A DNA stretch of 21,505 nucleotides from an uncultured Acetatifactor sp. (lineage in GTDB: Bacteria; Bacillota; Clostridia; Lachnospirales; Lachnospiraceae): positions 1-21,505 of the forward strand of contig CAKSAM010000039.1 of assembly GCA_934436245.1 (NCBI GenBank). The letters are read 5' to 3'. A model generated the notes under the pieces. That model was given only the letters and a program-made list of their open reading frames with translations, made no database searches and was not told where the DNA came from. Shown in pieces: positions 6,873 through 14,361 of this stretch (within the stretch, counting starts at the first letter, position 1; every line of letters starts with the position of its first letter). A program made the position numbers and the translations under genes.

Positions 6873-8183
6873 TTACACCAGCTTCTGTCCATTCACCACA
6901 ACATTCCGGATTGTCTCCGGCCTGCCCTGCAGAGGCTCGATCTTGGTGAACTGTCTACAGCCGGTGACTTCGATATTTTCCATAGACAGATCTCTGAAAT
7001 ACGGAATGTCCTCCTCATTTTCCATGGCAATGGTCTCATTACGGTTCAGAGAATTCAGGACATAAGACATCGTAAGGATCACTGCCTCGCCCTTGATCTC
7101 GCTCATATGGATATTGCGGAGTGTGATGTTTTCCACCACGCCGCCGCGTCCCAGCGCACTCTTCATGCGGACACCCACATCGGTTCCCACGAAAGTACAG
7201 TTCTCCACCAGAATATCTTTTACCCCACGGGACATCTCGCTGCCGATGACGAAACCGCCGTGGCCTTCATTCACCAGACAATCATGAATGTAGACATTGC
7301 TGCAGGGGCCTTCGATCCTGCGGGCAATGGCATTTTTGCCGGATTTCATGCAGATGGCATCGTCACCGGTCTCGAAGGTGCTGTGATGAATGTGCACATT
7401 GGTACAGGATTCCACATCGATGCCGTCACCATTCTGTGCATAGTACGGATTACGGATCTTCACACTGTCCACAGTAAGGTCCTCGCAAAAATAGGGATGA
7501 ATGTTCCATGCCGGAGAGTTCATAAACGTTGCGCCCTGTAACAATACATTTTTACAATAACGCAGACTGACCATCACCGGACGGTAAAAATCATAATAAG
7601 GTGCCGCAGCAGCCAGTGCCTCTTCGGTGGTTCCCTGGATGTTATGACGATTGCCTTCCAGAATGGACTCAGTAGGCATCCAGATCTCAGTCTCCTTCGT
7701 CTCGATCACATAAGGACTGATCTGAAACAGCGCATCCCACTGTTTTGCCGTCATCTTGAATTTCTTGACCGGGCGCCATTTATCACCGCTTCCATCAATG
7801 ATACCTTCTCCGGTGATGGCGATATTTTCCGCATTTTCCGCTGTGATGGGAGACACGGTACGGATGCAGTCCTGACCTTCATAACTGGTAATGCGCAGGG
7901 GATAATCCTCTTTTGATTTGATGAATTTTAACATTGCCTGACTGTCCAGATGAAGATTGACACCGCTCAACAGCCGGAATGGAGCCACCGCCCAGATGCC
8001 TGCCGGAACTCTTACTGTACCGCCACCCTGCCCGGACACCTCGCAGATTGCACGGTTAATAGCCTCTGCATTGTGTCTGCCGGTCTCGATCTGTAAATCA
8101 CCGCTTTTTGCACCGTATTCCGCTATGGATACCTCCCGTTCTGGAAATCGGGGAAGTTCTACTTTATAATTCTGATTATACAT
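6873..8183 (-). CDS. GH28 polygalacturonase-type hydrolase, cytoplasmic
   Basis: Parallel beta-helix glycoside hydrolase of family 28, acting on galacturonan oligomers from pectin. The catalytic motifs are intact and in order: NGDGID (about residue 251), GDDAICMKSG (about 274), GHGGFVIGSE (about 304) and RMKS (about 336), giving the three acidic residues, the histidine and the R-x-K binding pair. N-terminal DYGAKGD-like block: EYGAKSGD. At 436 aa it has no signal peptide, so it probably cleaves imported oligogalacturonides, perhaps in exo fashion (inference). AAGGAG precedes the ATG at 8183 by about 12 bases. The dipeptidase gene begins about 70 bp downstream. No pectin transport genes are visible next to it. 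Confidence 0.93.
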   Translation of the reverse strand: MYNQNYKVELPRFPEREVSIAEYGAKSGDLQIETGRHNAEAINRAICEVSGQGGGTVRVPAGIWAVAPFRLLSGVNLHLDSQAMLKFIKSKEDYPLRITSYEGQDCIRTVSPITAENAENIAITGEGIIDGSGDKWRPVKKFKMTAKQWDALFQISPYVIETKETEIWMPTESILEGNRHNIQGTTEEALAAAAPYYDFYRPVMVSLRYCKNVLLQGATFMNSPAWNIHPYFCEDLTVDSVKIRNPYYAQNGDGIDVESCTNVHIHHSTFETGDDAICMKSGKNAIARRIEGPCSNVYIHDCLVNEGHGGFVIGSEMSRGVKDILVENCTFVGTDVGVRMKSALGRGGVVENITLRNIHMSEIKGEAVILTMSYVLNSLNRNETIAMENEEDIPYFRDLSMENIEVTGCRQFTKIEPLQGRPETIRNVVVNGQKLV

Positions 8184-8299
8184 GGTTATTGTTTTCTCCT
8201 TTGGATACTTTCACATTTCTTACGTTCCTGATTCTATCATGTTCCGTTTCGGACTTCCAAAGTTCTAACGCCCAGCCGGTCACAACATACTGATTTTCT

Positions 8300-8327
8300 T
8301 TGCAATTTCTTCCATCTTTATTATAAT
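8300..8327 (+). promoter_or_regulatory. Candidate promoter of the dus gene
   Basis: TTGCAA (8300-8305) and perfect TATAAT (8322-8327) are 16 bp apart on the plus strand, about 100 bases before the preferred start at 8434. The region is shared with the divergent GH28 gene, for which I could not place a convincing promoter. Confidence 0.45.
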
Positions 8328-8433
8328 AGTAACTGTTCAAAATCATGTAAATACCAACATCCTCCGTTATTCAGAATATACCCACATGAGGGATTTTGCA
8401 AGCGGAGGCAGGTATGGAAAGGCATACGATTTT

Positions 8434-9405
8434 ATGAAATATTATCTCGCCCCCATGGAGGGGCTGACTACTTATAATTTCCGCACCAACTGGAATCATT
8501 ATTACGGCGGTATGGACAAATATTTTACTCCCTTCATCTCCAACCGGCACATGAACAGCAGAGAGCGCAATGATGTACTGCCGGAACATAATATGGGCAT
8601 GTACACGGTACCGCAGATTCTGACCAATAAGGCGGAGGAATTCCTGTCACTGGCAGAGCAGCTTGCCGGATACGGCTACCATGGGATCAACCTGAATCTG
8701 GGCTGCCCTTCCGGAACGGTGGTAGCAAGGAACCGTGGTGCCGGTTTCTTAGGTACGCCCCGGGAACTGGAGACTTTTCTGGACGAAATTTTTGAAAAAT
8801 GTCCGTTGGAAATCTCCATTAAAACCCGCATCGGCATGGAATATTTGGATGAGTGGGCTCCGCTACTGAAAATATATCAGAAATTCCCCATGAAAGAGCT
8901 GGTCATCCATCCCAGACTGCAAATAGAAGGCTACAAGGGAGTGCCTCATCTGGAGGCTTTTGCGGAAGCTGCCGACACCTTACAATGCCCGCTGTGTTAT
9001 AACGGAGATATTACCTCTCCGGAGACGCTCGCGCACGTCCTGGAAAAACTGCCCATGGTCGATACCGTCATGATCGGTCGGGGAATCTTGCAGAATCCGG
9101 GACTGTTACAGCAGTTAAAGGCTGCTTCCGTTGATTCCGAAGGGACATCCCTGCCGTCTCCGGAAGAGCGCCTGGATATTTTGAAGGAATTCCACAATTC
9201 TCTCCTGGCAGGATATCAGGTGATCATGTCCGGCGATACCAATACTCTGTATAAAATGAAGGATCTCTGGACTTTCTTAAGCCGCAGCTTCGAGTCTCCC
9301 GACAAATACGTGAAAAAGATCCGCAAAGCCACGGATGTCAGTGATTATAAACTGGCCGTCAATGCGTTATTCCGGGAGTGCGCATTGAAGTCGGAGAATT
9401 CTTGA
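8434..9405 (+). CDS. tRNA-dihydrouridine synthase
   Basis: FMN- and NADPH-dependent enzyme that reduces specific uridines in tRNA to dihydrouridine. From the ATG at 8434 (323 aa) it opens with MKYYLAPMEGLTTYNFR, the Dus family start, and contains NLNLGCPSGTVVARNRGAGFL with the catalytic cysteine (C91), IKTRIG, the phosphate-binding YNGDI and MIGRGILQNP. The C-terminal helical tRNA-binding domain is present (about 245-323). A longer reading from ATG 8386 adds 16 residues that do not match the family and has no ribosome binding site. A seven-codon mini-ORF with GGAGG overlaps this start as ATGA. Which Dus subfamily and target position it serves cannot be settled by eye. Confidence 0.92.
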   Translation: MKYYLAPMEGLTTYNFRTNWNHYYGGMDKYFTPFISNRHMNSRERNDVLPEHNMGMYTVPQILTNKAEEFLSLAEQLAGYGYHGINLNLGCPSGTVVARNRGAGFLGTPRELETFLDEIFEKCPLEISIKTRIGMEYLDEWAPLLKIYQKFPMKELVIHPRLQIEGYKGVPHLEAFAEAADTLQCPLCYNGDITSPETLAHVLEKLPMVDTVMIGRGILQNPGLLQQLKAASVDSEGTSLPSPEERLDILKEFHNSLLAGYQVIMSGDTNTLYKMKDLWTFLSRSFESPDKYVKKIRKATDVSDYKLAVNALFRECALKSENS

Positions 9406-9426
9406 TCCTGACATCATCCCATACCT

Positions 9427-10482
9427 TTATTCCCCGGTGTCGAACTGTTCTCCTTCGTTGGCGTCTTCCATGACGACCTCCGGCTCCGGGATGCCTGCAT
9501 TTTCCACATAGCTGAAATGAATGACCGCCTGTGGCCAGTTGAAGCTGATCTGGGCGGTCTTCTGCCGCTCCTCGCCTGCCTTGCGGATCAGTTCCAACAG
9601 TTCCTGCAAGACTTCTCTGGTCAGATAGCCTCCCCGCCACTGGAACGTCATGGCCCGGCCTTTTTTCGCCATCTGCTGTGCTCTTTTATATACTTCTTCC
9701 GTTTTCGTAAAGGAAAGTTTTTTCTCCTTATAATAAAAATGATCATTGTCCGGGCAGCCGGGTGCCGGAGCGATCAGAGGCTCATGATCCCGGAATACCG
9801 CCTTATCTCCCAAATTGAAATAGTCGTAGCGGATCTCTCCGGCTGCTTCCGCATTGCCCTGATGTTTTCCCAATGTATTGTCAAATGTGGCATCCAGATG
9901 GTAATACTGCCCGCCGATCCGCACAATATTCCAGGTGTGACGGTACTTGATCCCTTTCTCCGGATTGTTGCCGCAAACGGCGATGACGCACCACACACCC
10001 AGCGCATCACAAAGCACCTTCACCGATTTGGCAATGCCCTCGCAGACACCTACCCCCTGTCCTAGAGGACCGATGATCTCATGGGAATAAGGTTTTTTCA
10101 GCTTATCGTAGGTAATATTTTCACAGATAAAATCATGAATGTACTTCTCTTTTTCCCACTCTGTGAACTTTGCGGCAGGTCGTACCAGTTTTTCCACCCT
10201 GGACTGCATGGCTTTCTGGTGCTCCCTGATCTTATTTTTTTCAAACAAATACTCCGGGACGAAGATAATGTTGGGAGAGTCCTGATAATATTTGTACCGG
10301 TAACTCACCACCCAGAAAATCTCCGGGTGATCCAGCCGCAGCCGGAAAAACACGTCATACAGTTCCTCCGCCGGGATCCGTGGCAGCTGAATTTCATCCG
10401 CCAGTGCCAGGACGCCCTGCTGCATGGCGTGATAGGCCGCCTGTCCCCGTTTATTCATTTTCTGATAGTAATATGCTTCCAT
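9427..10482 (-). CDS. Transglutaminase-like cysteine protein, cytoplasmic
   Basis: A 351-residue protein with a transglutaminase-like (papain-fold) core at about residues 108-200. The triad is visible: Cys147 in GQGVGVCEGIAKS, His182 in YRHTWNIV and Asp197 in YYHLDATFDN. Family members are usually peptidases or protein-processing enzymes, often exported; here no signal peptide or membrane segment is seen, so it is probably cytoplasmic with an unknown substrate. The N-terminal 100 residues are helical and charged; the C-terminus carries a second alpha/beta region and an acidic tail. AGGAAA lies about 7 bases before the ATG at 10482. It converges with dus, with 21 bp between the stop codons and no obvious terminator. 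Confidence 0.85.
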   Translation of the reverse strand: MEAYYYQKMNKRGQAAYHAMQQGVLALADEIQLPRIPAEELYDVFFRLRLDHPEIFWVVSYRYKYYQDSPNIIFVPEYLFEKNKIREHQKAMQSRVEKLVRPAAKFTEWEKEKYIHDFICENITYDKLKKPYSHEIIGPLGQGVGVCEGIAKSVKVLCDALGVWCVIAVCGNNPEKGIKYRHTWNIVRIGGQYYHLDATFDNTLGKHQGNAEAAGEIRYDYFNLGDKAVFRDHEPLIAPAPGCPDNDHFYYKEKKLSFTKTEEVYKRAQQMAKKGRAMTFQWRGGYLTREVLQELLELIRKAGEERQKTAQISFNWPQAVIHFSYVENAGIPEPEVVMEDANEGEQFDTGE

Positions 10483-10542
10483 GGTAGTTTCCTGTTCTGT
10501 TTTCTTACTCTTTCATATTTTGGTATTGTAACTTTTAATATT

Positions 10543-10617
10543 TTAACAGAAGGAAGATTTTTTGTGGCTTTTTTGCAGTTTTTTATTATCTGTACAAACT
10601 GCTATGCTATTTGACAT
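10543..10617 (-). CDS. Possible 24-residue leader peptide ORF
   Basis: An ATG at 10617 is preceded at 8 bases by GGGAGG (complement of 10626-10631), one of the best ribosome binding sites in the window. It opens a 24-codon frame, beginning MSNSIAVCTDNKK and rich in Lys and Ser, ending at TAA 10543-10545. It lies 60 bp upstream of the transglutaminase-like gene on the same strand, so it may be a leader peptide or a small protein. No homologue is recognised, and a chance ORF behind a purine-rich run cannot be excluded. Confidence 0.35.
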   Translation of the reverse strand: MSNSIAVCTDNKKLQKSHKKSSFC

Positions 10618-10631
10618 ACCTCTTTCCTCCC

Positions 10632-10785
10632 TTTGTTTTGTTTGTTGTTTTTATCATAGTTATATCTGTTTTATTTGTATATATTGATTATTTGATTTGA
10701 ATTGTTAAAATTTGAATATGTGAATTTATAAACTATTTTTGCTGCTTTTAACTCATCTTTTGTTAGAATTTTCAGTGTTATATAT
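10632..10785. other. AT-rich intergenic stretch
   Basis: Very AT-rich DNA between the GH27 terminator and the candidate leader ORF. It probably holds the promoter for the transglutaminase-like gene (minus strand TATAAC/TATGAT near 10655-10670), but no -35/-10 pair is convincing. Nothing else is seen. Confidence 0.4.
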
Positions 10786-10829
10786 AAAACAAGACGGAAA
10801 GCTTATTCACAAGCTTTCCGTCTTGTTTT
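10786..10829 (-). terminator. Strong terminator of the GH27 operon
   Basis: The 19 bases at 10786-10804 (AAAACAAGACGGAAAGCTT) and 10811-10829 are perfectly complementary around a 6-base loop. The hairpin begins at the stop codon of the small zinc-finger-like gene and is followed on the minus strand by TTTTATATATAA. Confidence 0.9.
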
Positions 10830-11028
10830 ATTTCTTCTCAAATAAAGTACATCCCATCTCCCTAAATTCCGTCATCTTTTCAACAAGAAGCTCTTCACTC
10901 ACCTGAAGATACTGACTGGAGCAGGAAATACACAGGAACCTCGTTGCTGCTCTGTTATAAAGTTTCCTATGAAGAGCGATTTCATCACGGCTAAGTTCCT
11001 TACCACAGCACATACAGAACTCTTCCAT
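10828..11028 (-). CDS. Small Cys-rich zinc-binding-like protein
   Basis: A 66-residue protein with two Cys pairs, CMCCGKEL near the N-terminus and CISC at about residues 33-36, spaced as in a zinc ribbon. The pattern CGKELSRDEI...LYNR...FLCISC...GCTLF recalls a family of small conserved Clostridia proteins of unknown function; I cannot name a function. Its ATG overlaps the stop codon of the alpha-galactosidase gene by one base (TAATG), so it is translated by coupling with that gene, and the operon terminator begins at its own stop codon. Confidence 0.8.
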   Translation of the reverse strand: MEEFCMCCGKELSRDEIALHRKLYNRAATRFLCISCSSQYLQVSEELLVEKMTEFREMGCTLFEKK

Positions 11029-12155
11029 TACGCAGTTACCAGTTCACCGGTCAGTATCCTGCACTGATCCGGAGCAAGCTTCACATGATAGCCATCATAG
11101 AACACCCCATAATCTTCACCCGTGACAGCATCCGTCAGTTTCAGTCCCGCTCCGGACTCTGAATGGATTCCAAGATCATCAAAGGAAATGCTCATATTCT
11201 GTCCCCAGTCATCCTTCGTGCCGACATTGAAAAAAGCGAAAGCGACACGGTTATGGGACAAGAGTTTTCCCAAAGTATACTTCTGGCCTTCCACCTTTCC
11301 TATGACAAATGCAGGTCTGCAATCGGGATCCTGATGTATGGAAATAAGTCCTTCTTTCAGAAGCGTTGCCTTATTTACCTCATCCAACCGGCGGATATCC
11401 GCACCTATAATGAGCGGGGAACCAAGAAATGCCCACATAGCGAAATGCTGCAGATACTGTTCATCGGTACATCCTCCAATACCCACATTACCGCTTCCAT
11501 GCATGCCAACAATCAGCATATCCATATCGTTATAGCATCCCGGTGCATTTCCCTCGATGTTCTCCACCTGTGAAGTGAAAATATCCCGATAGCTCTTCGG
11601 TACATCAAAAATATCTCCTGTGGAACGATAACTTCCTGCCCCTCTGGAACGCATCCACTTTGCCGGATCTTCCACACCCCAGTTGCAGGCTGCTAAAAAG
11701 ATTTCTCTTCCGCTGTTTCTGAGCGCCATTGCCATGGTGAGATATGCATTTTTTGCATTTCCGCTTTCCGGGAAATTGCAGAAATCATACTTCAGATAGT
11801 CTACACCCCATTCCGCAAACTGTCTGGCATCCTCAAACTCATGACCATAGCTGCTGGGATAACCTGCACAGGTCTTAAATCCTGCGCAGGAATACATTCC
11901 AAATTTAAGTCCTTTGCTGTGGATATAATCCGATAGTGCTTTCATTCCATGAGGAAATAATTGCGGATCTGCGACCAGCTTCCCATCAACCCGTTCTTTC
12001 AGTGACCAACAGTCATCAATAATAACATACTCATAGCCTGCCTGCTGATATCCCTCCGAGACAATTTTATCCGCTATTTCCATAATCAGTTCTTCATTGA
12101 TATGGCTCCCAAAAGTATTCCATGAGTTCCAACCCATTACCGGTGTATTATACAT
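11028..12155 (-). CDS. GH27 alpha-galactosidase
   Basis: Retaining glycoside hydrolase of family 27 that releases terminal alpha-galactose from oligosaccharides such as raffinose or galactomannan fragments. The 375-aa protein has the family blocks MGWNSWNTFG (7-16), VIIDDCW (44-50), YLKYDFC with the nucleophile Asp124, and YRSTGDIFD with the acid/base Asp181; GSPLIIGADIRRL follows near 245. A short beta-domain closes the C-terminus. There is no signal peptide, so it acts on imported sugars. GGAGAG lies 9 bases before the ATG at 12155. It is the first gene of a two-gene operon. Its promoter seems to use sequence from the inserted element upstream. Confidence 0.95.
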   Translation of the reverse strand: MYNTPVMGWNSWNTFGSHINEELIMEIADKIVSEGYQQAGYEYVIIDDCWSLKERVDGKLVADPQLFPHGMKALSDYIHSKGLKFGMYSCAGFKTCAGYPSSYGHEFEDARQFAEWGVDYLKYDFCNFPESGNAKNAYLTMAMALRNSGREIFLAACNWGVEDPAKWMRSRGAGSYRSTGDIFDVPKSYRDIFTSQVENIEGNAPGCYNDMDMLIVGMHGSGNVGIGGCTDEQYLQHFAMWAFLGSPLIIGADIRRLDEVNKATLLKEGLISIHQDPDCRPAFVIGKVEGQKYTLGKLLSHNRVAFAFFNVGTKDDWGQNMSISFDDLGIHSESGAGLKLTDAVTGEDYGVFYDGYHVKLAPDQCRILTGELVTA

Positions 12156-12200
12156 AATAACATTCTCTCCTTATATTATAATTTTTAAAACTTTTTTACT

Positions 12201-12229
12201 AGCATAACATACTATCGGTCAAATGACAA
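12201..12229 (-). promoter_or_regulatory. Candidate promoter of the GH27 operon, -35 inside the element end
   Basis: Minus-strand TTGTCA (12224-12229) and TATGCT (12201-12206) are 17 bp apart, with TGT just before the -10. The -35 lies inside the outer inverted repeat (12220-12242), so the inserted element may have created or altered this promoter. The -10 matches consensus at only four of six positions. Confidence 0.4.
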
Positions 12230-12266
12230 AGTGAATTCCGGTTTGTCAAAGTAAATGTCTGGTCAA

Positions 12267-12296
12267 TCCCTGCCCGCATGTCGGACGGGGATTTTT
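12267..12296 (+). terminator. Terminator-like hairpin inside the element end
   Basis: TCCCTGCCCG (12267-12276) pairs with CGGACGGGGA (12282-12291), with one G.T and one mismatch, around a 5-base loop, followed by TTTTT (12292-12296). It would stop plus-strand transcription. The rest of 12297-12448 shows only the short AGTAAAT motifs already described. Confidence 0.5.
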
Positions 12297-12473
12297 CTGT
12301 GTGAAAACTCCTTAAAAACAGATGATTTTTCCAAAAATATAGCGTAAAATAGACCTTAAGCAAGGAAAAAAGGGCATAGTAAATCGCAAGTGGGATTTTC
12401 TCGTTTTTTCGCCTTAGTAAATTCCACCCGTGTAAGTAGGTTTATATAGCTGTGTCCCGGTTTGTCATGTCAG

Positions 12474-12782
12474 TTAAAAGAATTCGTCTTTGGAGAGAAA
12501 GCAGTGGCGCTGTTCATCCCAAAGAAGCTCTGTGTCAGAGCCTTTCCAGTAGTCCCACGGACCGCTGGAATAGCCAAATCTGATGCGGAAAGCCTGCAGG
12601 TAGTTCAGGGGCATTCCGTCAGAATCCATGTAGTTCCATGGGTTCGATTCGATTTCATTGCCTTTAAGAACCCACTTTCGGAGACATCGTCGTTCTCTCA
12701 GTGTCATGGGAACGGCTTCTTCTATCTCCTGTAAGGCTGCTAAATTAACCTGGTAATCAATGGAATCCTTATCTGCTCTCAT
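12474..12782 (-). CDS. Second ORF of the IS30 element, unknown function
   Basis: A 102-aa ORF whose ATG at 12782 overlaps the transposase end by 14 bp; AAGGAGG lies about 6 bases upstream, so it is well set up for translation. It lies within the terminal repeats and ends 11 bp from the left one. The protein is acidic with many aromatics (RERRCLRKWVLKGNEIESNPWNY, then YLQAFRIRFGYSSGPWDYWKG) and has no membrane segment or motif that I recognise. IS30 elements normally carry a single gene, so this is either an accessory factor of the transposon or a passenger. Confidence 0.7.
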   Translation of the reverse strand: MRADKDSIDYQVNLAALQEIEEAVPMTLRERRCLRKWVLKGNEIESNPWNYMDSDGMPLNYLQAFRIRFGYSSGPWDYWKGSDTELLWDEQRHCFLSKDEFF

Positions 12783-14088
12783 GGCTGTCCTCCTTGTGAA
12801 AAATGGATCGATTGAGTGTCACGTCCTGGGGAGGAACTTTGTGACACCCAAGAAGATCCAGAATTTCCTGCCCATACAGAAAAGAAAACACATCATAAGG
12901 GCATTTATTTCCCAGACTTTCCCGGCTGTAAGAGTTGATATGATCCATCATAAGACAGATATCTTCCTGCGAATAGGGAGCAAGGTCAGTTCCTTTCGGA
13001 AGAAAACAGCGTATAAATTCATGGTTACGTTCTGCGGAGCCTTTCTGGTAGGGAGCACTTGGATCACAATAAAAAATACGGGTGCGCAGATTTCCCTATC
13101 GGTCGTATTCGATCACTCTCGGATTTGAAAATTCGGTACCGTTATCTGCAAGACAGACTTTAAACAGTGAACAGAAACGGTCCGGACGCAATTCAAAGTA
13201 AAGCCGTTCAAAGATATCGATCACGGACTGGGAGTCATTGTGGTCACGGAGAAAGGCAAGCATAAATTCTGCTTTCACGAAGTGAATGGTAAGAAGAACC
13301 TTACTGCCCTTTTTCCCTTCCACCGAATCCAGCTGGGTGATTGCAAGATCAGGATATTCCAGAAGATATCCTTTAAAGTCTTCATAAGTGCGGCCAATCC
13401 GGCAGGCTTTGTCAACTTTCAGGTGGCATGCCATTCTGCGTGCACTGTGGCGTACTTTCCTTGGAAGATTGATATTCATGGCTGAGATGATGCGGACATC
13501 GATCAGCCGGTAAATGGTTCTTTCGCTTACCGTAAGAGAATCCGCATTGGTTGCACAGATGTGATGTGGAGACTGTTTTTGACGGGTCAGAGGAGAAATG
13601 AATTCATCAAGATAACGGATCTCATCTTCGGAATAGGAAAGACCGGTGCGGGATTCCGAAAGAACATCCCGATATTCCCGGTGGGCAAAGTCAGCGTTAT
13701 AGACCCACTTTTCCAGGCTGCATTCGGAGCGTTTTCCGCAGCCGTTGCAGACATAGGGTGGTTTCAGAAGACGTTTACAGGTTTCTTTTTCGAAATCCTT
13801 GCAGAAAGCATTGCACATGGAACAGCGTCTGCATAAAGAATACCGTCTGACAGCGTGACATTCAGTACAGATATGGGATTTCTGACAGGAAATACGTTTT
13901 GAACAGGTGTTGTAAGAACGCCGGTAAGCGCCCGTTTTCTTATACTGAAGATGATTGCGAACCTCCTTTGAAATAGTAGTTGGATCTTTTTCCAGTTGAG
14001 TGGCAATCGAGGAAAAGGATCCTTTGTTATCGAGCATCAGCTGAATTTTACATCTGTCATCCAGACTCAAGTGTTTATTTTTACTCAT
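12769..14088 (-). pseudogene. IS30 transposase interrupted by an in-frame amber codon
   Basis: The full frame runs 439 codons from ATG 14088 (GGAGG 7 bases upstream) to TAA 12769. It has an N-terminal helix-turn-helix (LSLDDRCKIQLMLDNKGSFSSIATQLEKDPTTISKEVR), a Cys-rich segment (about residues 62-120), and an RNase H-fold DDE domain: Asp in AITQLDSVEG, Asp in CLADNGTEF and Glu in SAERNHEF. Codon 331 is TAG (13096-13098), between the second Asp and the Glu; the frame continues without a shift as GNLRTRIFYCDP through to the end. The upstream fragment therefore lacks the catalytic Glu and should be inactive unless the amber is read through. Confidence 0.88.
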
Positions 14089-14361
14089 AAGAACACCTCC
14101 CGAAAAAGAACCGGGACACAGCAGCTAAACTATAGCATGAAATAAGACAGAGATGTAAAAATTTGCAAGAGTAACTTCCGCTTGAGAATTTGTCGAAGTA
14201 ACTTCAGCTTTGGGGATAGATCGACCGGAATTTACTTTGGCAATTGAGGATTTTTTGTGGATGTTAAAAAAAATTTTTTTTTTGAAACTTTTATGGTGCC
14301 TGCACCATCTAACCATCAGAGACCTGTAAAAAAGGGTTTTATTAGGAAAGGAGTTTCTATT

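Larger units (their letters stand above)
12449..14122 (-). mobile_element. IS30 family insertion sequence
   Basis: Terminal inverted repeats GCTGTGTCCCGGTT (12449-12462) and AACCGGGACACAGC (14109-14122) are perfect over 14 bp. They enclose a disrupted IS30-type transposase and a second small ORF, both on the minus strand. The true ends could extend a few bases: both flanks carry TATAG-like sequence, and a target duplication could not be fixed. The element sits inside the larger inverted repeat 12220-14246, suggesting a nested insertion. Confidence 0.8.
12220..14246. repeat. Outer inverted repeats enclosing the IS30 element
   Basis: The 23 bases at 12220-12242 (CAAATGACAAAGTGAATTCC then GGT) match the reverse complement of 14224-14246 at 20 of 23 positions. 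Just inside, short motifs of the type AAAGTAAATTCC recur: 12227-12241, 12247-12257, 12376-12390 and 12413-12425 on the left; 14167-14183, 14194-14211 and (inverted) 14224-14240 on the right. Multiple short terminal repeats of this kind recall IS21-type ends (inference). The interior genes of such an element are absent; instead the IS30 copy occupies the middle. No clear target duplication is visible outside. Confidence 0.6.

Noticed and set aside
6783..7541. 252-codon open frame on the plus strand
   Set aside because: It lies opposite the GH28 gene and the gap beside it; its His/Ile-rich product is the antisense of the hydrolase.
8386..8433. Longer dus start at 8386
   Set aside because: The extra 16 residues precede the family's usual MKYYLAPMEG start and have no ribosome binding site.
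12769..13128. Frameshift in the IS30 transposase
   Set aside because: The downstream part is in the same frame as the upstream part (12769-14088 is exactly 440 codons with stop); a single TAG, not a shift, breaks it.
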